NCBI RefSeq assembly: GCF_014203895.1
Contig: NZ_JACHJY010000013.1
Location: 186,001-250,000, forward strand
Source: Streptomyces nymphaeiformis
GTDB lineage: Bacteria; Actinomycetota; Actinomycetes; Streptomycetales; Streptomycetaceae
Direction of reading: 5' to 3'
DNA: 64,000 bases
The translations under genes and the position numbers were made by a program. How positions within the stretch are numbered: the stretch's first letter is position 1; each line of letters opens with the position of its first letter. Under the pieces are notes generated by a model. That model was not told the origin of the DNA, did no database searches, and saw nothing but the letters and a program-made list of their open reading frames with translations. Below, in pieces: positions 43,577 to 51,977 of the stretch.

Positions 43577-45529
43577 CTACCTCACGAGGACGAGCACGAC
43601 GGCGATGACGGAGAAGGCGGCTACGGCCTGGGCGAGGTACTGGTGCAGCTGCCCGGTCTGCGGTCGGCGGGCCCACCGGCCCAGGCGCCGCGTCGCCGTG
43701 GCGAGACCCTCGACCGCCCCGTCGACCGCCCCTTCGACGAACCGGTTCGTCCACCGGGCCAGCACCAGGGCGCCGACGCCCGAAGCGTTCACGGCGCGGT
43801 CCAGGACCCGGTCGTCGAACGCCGCGGCGGCGCGGGCCAGACCGAGGGCGGGGGAGACGATGAGGACGTGGGCGGCTCGTTCCAGCCGCAGCCACTCACG
43901 ACACAGTCGCCGTGTCCAAGGCGGCACGAGAGTCCGGCCGCCCCAGGGCCAGGCCCAGGCCAGGGCGGCGGCGACGAGCGCGACCAGCCCCGAGACGGCG
44001 AACTCCCCTGCATGAGGTTCGGGTTCTGGGCCTTGGCCGAGGTAGTCGGTGAGCGTGTCCCGTACCGGCGGAAACGCCAGAGGCGTGAGCGCGGCGCAGG
44101 CGAGGGCGAGCAGCGCGAGCGGCGGAACGGCGCCGGCGGGGATCGGGCGCCGCTGCTCCACGGCCGACGTGGGCACCGGGTGCCGCTGGTGCACCGCCGA
44201 CGCGGGGATCGGGTGCCGCTGTTCCACCCCGGACGCGGGCATGCGGCGCCGCCGTTCCACCGCCCCCGCGGGCATCGGACGCCACACGTACCAGAGGATC
44301 TTGACGCTGTAGACGGCCGACAGAACGGCCGCGCCGAGCCCCACCGCGTACAGCCCGCCACCGTCCTCCAACGCCCCGGCCAGAAGGACGTCCTTTGCCG
44401 CCCACAGGGAGAGCGGCGGAAGCCCGGCGAGCGACAGGGCACCCACCGTGCAGATCACGCCGACCGACCGCCGGAAGCGAGCCACCCCGCGCAGCTCGGT
44501 CAGCCGCTGTGTCCCCCAGGACGTCAGCCACGCGCCCGCGACCATGAACAGCAGGCTCTTCGCGGCCGCATGGGCCATCAGCTGCAGTGCCCCGCCGGTG
44601 CTCGCGCCCACGCCGGCGGCGAGCACCATGAAGCCGATCTGGGCGCAGGTCGACGCGGCGAGCAGCTGCTTGAGGTCGCTCTGCGCCACGGCGACGAGCC
44701 CGAGGGCCACCGCGGTCGCCGCTCCCACCCACGCGGCCGTGTCCGCGCCCCAGCCCGAGGCGTCGAGCAGTGCGCCGGTACGGAGCAGCAGGTAGGCGCC
44801 GGCGACGACCATGGTCGCCGAGTGCAGCAGCGCGGACACCGGGCTCGGACCCTGCATCGCCCGCGACAGCCAGAAGCTGAAGGGGAGTTGCGCGGACTTT
44901 CCGAACGCCGCCAGGAGGATCCCCGCCGTGACGAACGACAGCCACGGCTCGCCCGTGTCGTCGAGCGTGTCGAGGGACAGGGGGCCGGGTGCGGCGGCGA
45001 GAGCGGCGCCGGCGGCGAGGTAGAGGCCGAGGTCCGCGGTACGGGTGACGAGGAAGGCGGTCTGGGCCGCAGCCGTACGGACGGGCTCACGCCACCAGTA
45101 ACCGATCAGGGCCCACGAGGTGGCGCCCATGACCTCCCAGCCCATGAGGAGGGTGGGCAGGGTCGTCGCGGTCACGGTGACGAGCATGCTGCCGGCGAAC
45201 AGCAGCATCAGGCCGAAGAACCGGGCCCGCGCCTCGTCGGCGGCGAATTCCGCCGTGCTGAACAGCAGGACGGCGAGCGTGACGGCCGTGACGGTCACGA
45301 CGAGCACCCCGGAGAGACCGTCCACGCCGAGCCGGACGGGAAGCCCGTCGAGGAGCGGCGCTTCGACGGCCGGGTGCCGCACGGCGGCCGTGACGGCGAG
45401 GCCGAGAGACGCGATCGCCACCGCCACGGCCGCCGCGGGCGCCCACCGGTCCAGCGTCCGCCCGCCCGCGAGCAGCAGCGCCCCGCATGTCACGGGCAGG
45501 GCGACCAGCGCCCACAGCACCGGGCTCAT
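43577..45529 (-). CDS. nuoL: NADH-quinone oxidoreductase subunit L (accessory copy)
   Basis: 650 residues. Signatures are RLGVDGLSGVLVVTVTAVTL, MGWEVMGATSWALIGYWWRE with the channel Glu, KSAQLPFSFWLSRAMQGPSP VSALLHSATM and LKQLLAASTCAQIGFMVLAA. A hydrophilic loop rich in RRRMPASGVEQRH-type repeats (about 425-480) is unusual. The C-terminal amphipathic helix is retained. ATG overlaps the nuoK stop. Confidence 0.9.
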   Translation of the reverse strand: MSPVLWALVALPVTCGALLLAGGRTLDRWAPAAAVAVAIASLGLAVTAAVRHPAVEAPLLDGLPVRLGVDGLSGVLVVTVTAVTLAVLLFSTAEFAADEARARFFGLMLLFAGSMLVTVTATTLPTLLMGWEVMGATSWALIGYWWREPVRTAAAQTAFLVTRTADLGLYLAAGAALAAAPGPLSLDTLDDTGEPWLSFVTAGILLAAFGKSAQLPFSFWLSRAMQGPSPVSALLHSATMVVAGAYLLLRTGALLDASGWGADTAAWVGAATAVALGLVAVAQSDLKQLLAASTCAQIGFMVLAAGVGASTGGALQLMAHAAAKSLLFMVAGAWLTSWGTQRLTELRGVARFRRSVGVICTVGALSLAGLPPLSLWAAKDVLLAGALEDGGGLYAVGLGAAVLSAVYSVKILWYVWRPMPAGAVERRRRMPASGVEQRHPIPASAVHQRHPVPTSAVEQRRPIPAGAVPPLALLALACAALTPLAFPPVRDTLTDYLGQGPEPEPHAGEFAVSGLVALVAAALAWAWPWGGRTLVPPWTRRLCREWLRLERAAHVLIVSPALGLARAAAAFDDRVLDRAVNASGVGALVLARWTNRFVEGAVDGAVEGLATATRRLGRWARRPQTGQLHQYLAQAVAAFSVIAVVLVLVR

Positions 45530-45831
45530 TCCCTCAGCTCCGCCGCCATGTCGGTCATGTCGACCTCGCGGGACCGGAACAGTGCGGTGACCACGGCGAA
45601 TCCGATCGCCATCTCCACCGCCATGGCCGTGATGGCGACGACGACCAGGACCTGCCCGTCGGCCGTCGCCGGGGCGATGTAGTGCCAGGCCGCGCCGGCG
45701 GCGAGGATCACCCCGCCCAGCATCAGCTCCAGGCCCATCATCAGCATCACGATCGACTGCTGCGTCAGCGCGCCGAACAGGCCGACGCAGAACAGGGCGG
45801 CGGCGACGATCAGGAACACTTCCAGGTTCAC
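45526..45831 (-). CDS. nuoK: NADH-quinone oxidoreductase subunit K (accessory copy)
   Basis: 101 residues from GTG 45829-45831 (VNLEVFLIVAAALFCVGLFG). Three helices, with LTQQSIVMLMMGLELMLGGV carrying the conserved Glu and MAVEMAIGFAVVTALFRSRE the second Glu. The start overlaps the nuoJ stop (GTGA). Confidence 0.9.
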   Translation of the reverse strand: MNLEVFLIVAAALFCVGLFGALTQQSIVMLMMGLELMLGGVILAAGAAWHYIAPATADGQVLVVVAITAMAVEMAIGFAVVTALFRSREVDMTDMAAELRE

Positions 45832-46388
45832 CGGCCCACCCCGCCCCGCACCGGGTCGTCGGGCCGGGTGGCCCGGAGGTCGTCGCCGTAGCGCTCGTAC
45901 CGGCCGCGGCGGGTCGCGAGGACGACGGTGGCGACGATCGTAGCGAACAGGGCCATGCCCAGCGTCATCATGGTCAGCATCTGAGGCCCCATCAGGGCCA
46001 TCCCGAGGTCCGTGGTCGGATCTGCCGGAGCCCGGCCACGCCGTCGCGGCCACGGCGCCAGCAGAATGCCGGCGACGAGGAGGACGAACGCCGTGACGCA
46101 GAGGGCGGCGGCTCCTCGCTTGTTGTGCACCATCGTCATGGGCATCAATCCGGCCGGGTTCATCATGAACATGATCATGAAGACGGCCATGATGGCCATC
46201 TCGATCGTCATCATCAGGACCGTCACGATCCCCAGGTACTCCAGGCCCAGCACGATCAGCTCCCCGCCCACGCACAGCAGCGCGGTGAGCAGGGAGAACG
46301 TCGCACGCGCCATGGAGTCGAAGCGGAACACCATCACGCCGCCCGCCACCGCGAGCACGGCCAGGATCCAGAACGCCGCGGTCGTCAT
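45828..46388 (-). CDS. nuoJ: NADH-quinone oxidoreductase subunit J (accessory copy)
   Basis: 186 residues from ATG 46386-46388. Five membrane helices. FSLLTALLCVGGELIVLGLE and YLGIVTVLMMTIEMAIMAVF MIMFM resemble NuoJ transmembrane helix 3 but with a shorter canonical region. The hydrophilic tail RRGRYERYGDDLRATRPDDP follows. Overlaps nuoH stop by four bases. Confidence 0.85.
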   Translation of the reverse strand: MTTAAFWILAVLAVAGGVMVFRFDSMARATFSLLTALLCVGGELIVLGLEYLGIVTVLMMTIEMAIMAVFMIMFMMNPAGLMPMTMVHNKRGAAALCVTAFVLLVAGILLAPWPRRRGRAPADPTTDLGMALMGPQMLTMMTLGMALFATIVATVVLATRRGRYERYGDDLRATRPDDPVRGGVGR

Positions 46389-47272
46389 CGCCCGAGCACC
46401 ACCACGGCCACCACCAGGGCCTGCGCCACCGCCAGCGGCGTCAGCACCACCCACGCCAGCTCCACGTAACGCTCCATCCGAACGGTCGGAACCCTCCGCC
46501 GGGCCCACATCAGCAGCCCCAGAACCGCAGCGGTCTTGAGCACGGTCCACGCCCAGGCCGGAAGGAAGGGCCCCTGCCCACCGCCGAGGAACAGGGGTAC
46601 GGAGAAGGCCGCGGCCACCACGAACAGCAGCCATCGCCCGCCGAGGAACAGCAACCGGTCCACACCGGCCAGCTCGCTCGCCGCCCCGCCGGCCACATCG
46701 GTCCCGACGGGCTGGTCGAACGGCCCCCAGAACGCCATGGCCAGCGCGCTCAGGAGATAGACCCCGAAGGCGACCGGCATCCAGACCGCGAACCACAGCC
46801 CCGCCTGCGCGTCGACGAGCGCGCCCACGCGCAGCGACTCCGCACCGAGCGCCGCCGTGGTGATGGCCAGCATGTGCGGCAGCTCGTACGCGAGGCCCTG
46901 GGCGAGGAAGCGATAGCCGCCGATCAGCGACAGCGCGGAGTTCGGCCCCCAGCCCGTCAGCCACACCGCCGCCCAGGCCAGGGCCTCCATGGCGTTGAAC
47001 CAGACGATCCCGTCGGGGAGATCGGACACGGAGCGGAAGCCGAGGGGGAGGACGACCGCGGCGAGTACGGCCGCGACCGGAAGGAGCGTCGTCCCCACCC
47101 GTACGAGCAGGACGTCGGCCGCCCGCGTCAACCGGCGCTGCTGCACCAGCAACCGCAGCACCGCGCGGCCCAGGCCGGCGGACCGGGCATCGACGCTCGC
47201 CGCCGCCCACGCCACGAGGACCAGGGCGACGGGCAGAACGACGGCCGCCCAGAGCGGCGCCGTTTCAGCCAT
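46385..47272 (-). CDS. nuoH: NADH-quinone oxidoreductase subunit H (accessory copy)
   Basis: 295 residues, about eight helices. The quinone-chamber and conserved loop phrases are present: ALSLIGGYRFLAQGLAYELP and PFDQPVGTDVAGGAASELAG. The sequence is shorter and more divergent than respiratory NuoH; the first loop differs. Start overlaps the end of the NuoB/D-like gene by 8 bases. Confidence 0.85.
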   Translation of the reverse strand: MAETAPLWAAVVLPVALVLVAWAAASVDARSAGLGRAVLRLLVQQRRLTRAADVLLVRVGTTLLPVAAVLAAVVLPLGFRSVSDLPDGIVWFNAMEALAWAAVWLTGWGPNSALSLIGGYRFLAQGLAYELPHMLAITTAALGAESLRVGALVDAQAGLWFAVWMPVAFGVYLLSALAMAFWGPFDQPVGTDVAGGAASELAGVDRLLFLGGRWLLFVVAAAFSVPLFLGGGQGPFLPAWAWTVLKTAAVLGLLMWARRRVPTVRMERYVELAWVVLTPLAVAQALVVAVVVLGR

Positions 47273-48653
47273 GCGCGTGCCCGCCGCGCGCGTGCTGCGG
47301 TGCCAGCTCGTCGAGATCGGGATCCAAGCTCGCCACGACGAGCCGCGCGCACGCGAATTCGGTGCCTTCCAGGAGTACGGGCAGCACGTCGACGAGTGTC
47401 CGAGAGGCCGGAGCCTCCGGGGCGATGCGCCCTCGGGGGCCGTTCAGCGCGTGGGAGGCGAGGGGGGAGCGGTCGTCGCAGGCGTCGACGGCGCGGTCGA
47501 TCTCCTCCAGCCAGACGAGCAGTCGGTCGTACGCGTCACCGTCGGCGAGCAGCGCGGGCCCGGTCACCCCGTACCGCTGCGCCTGCGTGGAGGACAGAAC
47601 CCCTACTCCCGAGGTGAGCCAGCGCAGCGTCCACGACCTGCGCACCCGACGGGTCAACGTGCGCAGCCCGGACCGGAGATCGGCGACCGAGGCGCCGCCG
47701 AGCACCTGGTCACGTGCCCGGCGGGCCACGGCCGCCGGATCGCGCCAGCCCGCCACGGCGAGGAACCTGCCGACACTGTCCAGGTGCGCCGCGCACCGAC
47801 GACGGGCGGCTTCGTCGACCGTCACCGGTGCGCCGGCCGCGGACCTGAGCCACGGCTCGCTCCAGAAGGCCGGCCGGGACGAGCGCGGAGGGACCAGCGC
47901 TTCGACCGAGGCGCGCTGCACGACATCCCCCTGGAGCTCGGTGCGCACGACGAGCCCGGCGGGCCAGTCCGGCAACGCCGGTCCCAGGGGCACGTGCAGC
48001 CGGTCGAGGCGCAACCCGTCCCGGTCGTCGGCCCGTTCGGCCATCGGAAGCCCGAGGATCGCGCCGCCCATGTGGTGGCCGTGGTGATCGTGATCCGTAC
48101 CGGGGTGGGAGCCGCCGTGGCCGTGGTGACCCTGATCCGTACCGGCGTGGGAGCCCCCGTGGTCCTGGTGCGCGTCGTGACCGTGGCCGTCGTGCTCGCT
48201 GGGTCCGGAGGTGGTGTGACCGTCGTGTTCGCTGCGTCCGGAGGCGGTGTGACCGTCGTGCTGTGGAGGGTGCTCCCCGTCTGCATCGTGCCGCTCGTGC
48301 CCCGCGGGCTCGCGCTGCTCCTGGCGGCCCTGTGTGCCGGCCCCAACAAGGAGCGCCATGCGTCCGTGCTCCAGGGCATGTGCCGCGTGTTCGGGATCCC
48401 TCACACGCACACGCGCCTTCGGTGCCGGTACGCCGTTCCACAAGCGCTCCGCCCAGTCGTCGTCCCCGGCCGGTGCGGGGGCACCCGCGAAGGCCACCAG
48501 ATCGGCCGCTGCCGGGCCGGATGCCCGCGGCCAGCGCCGGCGCGCGAGTTCGGCCTCGACGGCGAGGCGCTCGCGCGTCGCGCCGGCGGCGGTCACGAGC
48601 AGAACGGCGGGGCGATCCAGGGCCACCCTGCCGAGGCGGTTCCTCAGGTCCAC
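47265..48653 (-). CDS. NuoB/NuoD-like protein with His/Asp-rich linker
   Basis: 462 residues from GTG 48651-48653 (VDLRNRLGRVALDRPAVLLV), overlapping nuoA by 10 bases. The first 100 residues have the reduced character of a NuoB-like domain without the four Cys of cluster N2. A linker (about 119-194) carries about 22 His in repeats such as EHDGHTTSGPSEHDGHGHDA. The rest (LRLDRLHVPLGPALPDWPAG; LRWLTSGVGVLSSTQAQRYG) is NuoD-like without the usual quinone His. Probably a structural, possibly metal-binding, bridge. Confidence 0.6.
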   Translation of the reverse strand: MDLRNRLGRVALDRPAVLLVTAAGATRERLAVEAELARRRWPRASGPAAADLVAFAGAPAPAGDDDWAERLWNGVPAPKARVRVRDPEHAAHALEHGRMALLVGAGTQGRQEQREPAGHERHDADGEHPPQHDGHTASGRSEHDGHTTSGPSEHDGHGHDAHQDHGGSHAGTDQGHHGHGGSHPGTDHDHHGHHMGGAILGLPMAERADDRDGLRLDRLHVPLGPALPDWPAGLVVRTELQGDVVQRASVEALVPPRSSRPAFWSEPWLRSAAGAPVTVDEAARRRCAAHLDSVGRFLAVAGWRDPAAVARRARDQVLGGASVADLRSGLRTLTRRVRRSWTLRWLTSGVGVLSSTQAQRYGVTGPALLADGDAYDRLLVWLEEIDRAVDACDDRSPLASHALNGPRGRIAPEAPASRTLVDVLPVLLEGTEFACARLVVASLDPDLDELAPQHARGGHAHG

Positions 48654-49000
48654 CGGAACGCTCCCTCGCGCCAGGCGTAACCGACGCCGGCGAGCAGGAT
48701 TCCGAGGAAGAGGAACATCTCGACGACGGCCGAGGTGCCGACCTCCGGGACGACCTTCGTCCACGGGTACATGAAGAGCATCTCCATGTCGAAGGCGAGG
48801 AAGACCATCGTCACGGGGTACCAGCGCACATGGAAGCGCGAGACCGGGTGCTCCCGGGGCTCGAACCCTCCGCTGAAGGGCCCCGTGGTCAGCGGCTCAC
48901 GGACCGCGCGCACGGCGACGCCGACGCCATGGAGCAGGAGGACGCCGCCGACGACGACCGCGAGCAGTACGGCGACCGGCTCCCAGGCGGTGGATCGCAC
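48644..49000 (-). CDS. nuoA: NADH-quinone oxidoreductase subunit A (accessory copy)
   Basis: 118 residues. Three membrane helices. PFSGGFEPREHPVSRFHVRW and MVFLAFDMEMLFMYPWTKVV are the NuoA conserved segments, with acidic residues in the third helix retained; the invariant Cys of the loop (normally YECG) is absent. First gene of the minus-strand nuo run, about 110 bases after the M56 gene end. Confidence 0.85.
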   Translation of the reverse strand: MRSTAWEPVAVLLAVVVGGVLLLHGVGVAVRAVREPLTTGPFSGGFEPREHPVSRFHVRWYPVTMVFLAFDMEMLFMYPWTKVVPEVGTSAVVEMFLFLGILLAGVGYAWREGAFRWT

Positions 49001-49111
49001 GTGGCCCCTTCCCGGCGCCCAGCCCGACGCAGGCCGCCCTCGGCAGGCAGCATGTCAGCGGAGAAGTCGGGACAAAAGGAGCAACGCGGGGAATGTCGCG
49101 TCGCGCCGTCC

Positions 49112-50020
49112 TCAGAGGCCGGGAGGGCAGGCCACCAGCAGGGGGAGAAGCGGGACGGCGAGAACCGCCGAGGCCACCGATCCCCGGAAGGCGGGGTGCG
49201 GAGTCCGGCGCGGGCCCAGGATGCGCTTCATGCGGAGCAGCGCCGTCGATCCGCCCGCTGCGAAGGCGCCCTTGGGCGCGCGACCGGCGGCCATCTCGTA
49301 CATCGCGGTCGCGAGGACTTCGCGGTCGTGGCGTCGCAGTGCGCGGTCGTCCGCGATCATCTCCAGCAGGACGGCCATCTGCTCGCGGGCACGGCGCGCC
49401 AGCGGAAGCCAGGGGAAGACGGTGGCGAACCCGTGCGTGGCGGCCAGCAGGAGATGGTGGCGGCCGGCGACGTGCGCGCGCTCGTGCTCGAGGACGGCGC
49501 TCAGCTGCTCCTCCGTGAGCAGACGGACGGCGGCGTCGCTGACGACGATGCGGGAGCGGAAGCCCGGCAGGCAGTATGCCGCCGGTGTGGAGTGCGGGAG
49601 CACCGTGGCACGGAGGCGGTCGCAGCGGGCCCCCACCTTGTCCAGCCGGTCGCGATGACGTGCGCGGATGAGCCCCGTACGAGCGAGGTGGAAGAGAGAC
49701 GCGGCGACGAAGGCGGTGACGACGGCGAGGGGCATGGTCAAGGCAAGCAGATCCACCGTGGTCGGGTCGGGCCGCGGCGCCGTCGTACCCAGTCCGCAGG
49801 CGTGGAGGAGGCCGAGGAGGCCGAGGTGCAGGTGCTCGGTCGGCGCTGCAAGCTGGGAGGCGGCGAGCGCGACCGCGATCGTGAACGACAGGGACAGGGC
49901 GAGCCACACGGCGGCGCCCAGCCCCGGCGCCCGGTGTGGCCAGACGCTGCGCGTCATCAAGCGGGGTACGGCCACGCCCACGAGGGCCGCGTATCCCAGC
50001 AGGGCCGGGGCGGCGTTCAC
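49112..50020 (-). CDS. M56 (BlaR1-type) membrane metallopeptidase
   Basis: 302 residues from GTG 50018-50020. Four or five membrane helices with a cytosolic zinc protease: LEHERAHVAGRHH (HExxH at about 176-180) and LEMIADDRALRRHDREVLAT supplying the third ligand. No extracellular penicillin-binding sensor domain, so this is the short actinobacterial form. It probably cleaves the BlaI-type repressor encoded just upstream; the two genes overlap (GTGA). Confidence 0.85.
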   Translation of the reverse strand: MNAAPALLGYAALVGVAVPRLMTRSVWPHRAPGLGAAVWLALSLSFTIAVALAASQLAAPTEHLHLGLLGLLHACGLGTTAPRPDPTTVDLLALTMPLAVVTAFVAASLFHLARTGLIRARHRDRLDKVGARCDRLRATVLPHSTPAAYCLPGFRSRIVVSDAAVRLLTEEQLSAVLEHERAHVAGRHHLLLAATHGFATVFPWLPLARRAREQMAVLLEMIADDRALRRHDREVLATAMYEMAAGRAPKGAFAAGGSTALLRMKRILGPRRTPHPAFRGSVASAVLAVPLLPLLVACPPGL

Positions 50021-50385
50021 TGCGCGGCCCGTCGTCCGACGTTGCGGAGGGCCTCGCGAAGGGCCGCGAGCTCGTCGTCGTCGAGGTTCTCCACGAACTG
50101 GGCCAGCGCCGCCGGACGGTCGGTGCTGGCTCCCAGACCGTCCTCCATCAGCGCCGCCGCGTACGCCTCTCGCGAGGCCGCGGCCTCGTAGTGCCAGACC
50201 CGCCCATGTCGGACGCGGGTGAGGTGGCCCTTCTGGAAGAGGATGCTGGTGACCGTGGTCACCGTGGTGTAGGCGAGGTCCCGGTGCTGATTGATGTCGT
50301 CGACGACCTCGCGGACGGTCGCCGGGCGGCCCCACGTCCAGAAGCGGTCCATGATCTCCGCCTCAAGCTCCCCCAGCCGCCGCAT
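50017..50385 (-). CDS. BlaI/MecI family repressor
   Basis: 122 residues. The winged helix MRRLGELEAEIMDRFWTWGR, PATVREVVDDINQHRDLAYT and TVTSILFQKGHLTRVRHGRV is typical, and the C-terminal dimerisation part is present (TDRPAALAQFVENLDDDELA). Cotranslated with the M56 protease. Controls cell-wall or beta-lactam responses. The nearest cell-wall gene is the NlpC/P60 hydrolase 370 bases upstream on the same strand. Confidence 0.9.
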   Translation of the reverse strand: MRRLGELEAEIMDRFWTWGRPATVREVVDDINQHRDLAYTTVTTVTSILFQKGHLTRVRHGRVWHYEAAASREAYAAALMEDGLGASTDRPAALAQFVENLDDDELAALREALRNVGRRAAQ

Positions 50386-50758
50386 GGGCCGTGTCCTCTC
50401 CGCGCTGCTTCCGTATCCGGTTCATCCTAGACGCGCAGTTCACGGCGCTCTCCGAGGCCGCTCGGCACGCACGTCCCGGGACCCGGACCCGCCGCCTCAC
50501 AGATGGCCGGCGCCTCGGCGATCCGACGTGGTCGGTGATGCGGTCCGCCGCCGACTTCGGGACCCCGAACAGCGGGGGTCGCTCGGCTCGGGCGCTCCCT
50601 TCGCTCGGCCTGCGCCATCGTCACCGCCCTGGACCCAGCCCGACCCTCAGCCTCCTTGTCCCCGGCGAGGGTTGTGGCCGTGTTCCCTGAGGCCGCTTGC
50701 CTTCGGCCGCGTGAGAGCGTGCTCGAACCGGGAACTCACTCCCGCTCCGGCGCCGACG
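50386..50758. other. intergenic region upstream of the BlaI gene
   Basis: About 370 bases. It should contain the BlaI promoter; I see no clear TACTA-type operator copy here and no gene. Confidence 0.5.
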
Positions 50759-51799
50759 TCAGCCGATGCGGACGCCCCACATGAAGGGCATGCCGCTGCG
50801 GGCGATGGACTCGTAGCGCACCTGCGCGCCGGGCTTGGGGGAGTGGAGGATCTGCCCGTTGCCGGCGTAGAAGCCGACATGGCTCAGGTCGGTGCGCATG
50901 ATGATCAGGTCGCCGGGCCTGAGGTCGCCCAGGGAGTCGACGCGCGTGCCGATGCTCGCCTGCGCCTGCGACGTACGGGGAATCGTCATGCCGGCCTGGC
51001 GGAACGCCCACGACGTGAGCCCGGAACAGTCGAAGGACGTCGGCCCGCTCGCCCCCCAGACGTACGGCATGCCGACCCGGCTCTTGGCGGCGGCGAAGGC
51101 GGCGGCCGCACGTCCGGAGGCGCTCGCCTCGTTCCCCAGATCCACCCGCGCGCTCGCCCGGTCGGCCCGGTCCTCCTCCTCGGCGATCCGTGCCCGCTCT
51201 TTCGCCGTGAGGGTGTTGAGGAGCCTCTGGGCCTCCCGCAGCTTGCCCTGGATCTCGCCCTTCCGCCTGCCCAGCTCCTTCTGTACCCCATCGAGGTCGC
51301 GCAGCTTCTCCGAGGCTTCCCCGCGCTGCTGCTGGAGCCTGCGCTGCTCGGAGAGGAACTGCTGCAGGACGGCGGACTGCCGCTCGCCGGCCCGGTCGAG
51401 AGCGGACGCCCTCTCCAGGTACGTGTCGGGGTTCTCGGAGAGGAAGAGCTGGAGGGCGGGATCGAGGCCGCCCGAGCGGTACTGGCCGGTGGCCACCGTG
51501 CCGATCCGGTCGCGGAGTTCATTGAGCTCGCCCTGCTTGCGGGCGGCGGCGTCCTGGAGGGCTTCCACCTGCCGCGTGAGCGCGTCCGCCTTCTCCTTGG
51601 CGCCGTTGTACTTCTCGGTCGCCTGTGTCGCCTGCTCGTAGAGGCGATCGACCTGGGCCTTCACACCCTTCTTGTTCGGATCGGGAAGGGGGTCGGCGGA
51701 AGCCGTCTGGGTGGAGAGGGCGACAGCCGCCGCGGCAGTCGCCGTGAGGACCCCCGTATAGCGAGGACTGGTCTGCTTCGGGCGGCGGTGGGAAGCCAC
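50759..51799 (-). CDS. secreted NlpC/P60 peptidoglycan hydrolase with coiled coil
   Basis: 346 residues from GTG 51797-51799 with AAGGAG 8 bases upstream. Signal peptide (RYTGVLTATAAAAVALSTQT ASA). A long coiled coil (about 45-215: KGVKAQVDRLYEQATQATEK ... RLQQQRGEASEKLRDLDGVQ) as in RipA-type proteins is followed by the NlpC/P60 domain with SFDCSGLTSWAF (catalytic Cys about 255) and DLSHVGFYAG (His about 306). It cuts D-Glu-mDAP bonds in the cell wall. Confidence 0.9.
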   Translation of the reverse strand: MASHRRPKQTSPRYTGVLTATAAAAVALSTQTASADPLPDPNKKGVKAQVDRLYEQATQATEKYNGAKEKADALTRQVEALQDAAARKQGELNELRDRIGTVATGQYRSGGLDPALQLFLSENPDTYLERASALDRAGERQSAVLQQFLSEQRRLQQQRGEASEKLRDLDGVQKELGRRKGEIQGKLREAQRLLNTLTAKERARIAEEEDRADRASARVDLGNEASASGRAAAAFAAAKSRVGMPYVWGASGPTSFDCSGLTSWAFRQAGMTIPRTSQAQASIGTRVDSLGDLRPGDLIIMRTDLSHVGFYAGNGQILHSPKPGAQVRYESIARSGMPFMWGVRIG

Positions 51800-51909
51800 G
51801 GGGGAGCTCCTTCTTGCTCGACCGCCGAAAGGGCTGCGCGCAGCGGGCACGGCGGCGCCTCCGCCGCCGCCCCGGATGGGCGGTCGGCCGTGCGAAGGCT
51901 CCGCAAATA

Positions 51910-51922
51910 CTAAGCTTCTTAG
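51910..51922. promoter_or_regulatory. CTAAG-CTT-CTTAG palindrome upstream of the NlpC/P60 gene
   Basis: CTAAGCTTCTTAG, arms of five bases, within an A/T-rich patch (AATACTAAGCTTCTTAGATGA) in the GC-rich background, 111 bases upstream of the NlpC start. It resembles a TACTA-type BlaI site, and a blaI gene lies downstream. The sequence alone does not prove this. Confidence 0.35.
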
Positions 51923-51977
51923 ATGATTAGAATCAACGAGCGCCCTGTCCGCCTTCTCGGGCCTCGGGCAGGGAGGT

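Noticed and set aside
42116..45682. 1188-residue plus-strand open frame
   Set aside because: It lies antisense to nuoM/nuoL, is extremely Gly/Glu/Gln-rich and has no domain; the minus-strand nuo genes explain it.
47265..48653. Reading the His-rich gene as a separate metal chaperone
   Set aside because: It is translationally linked to nuoA and nuoH and has NuoB/NuoD-like ends, so it belongs to the complex.
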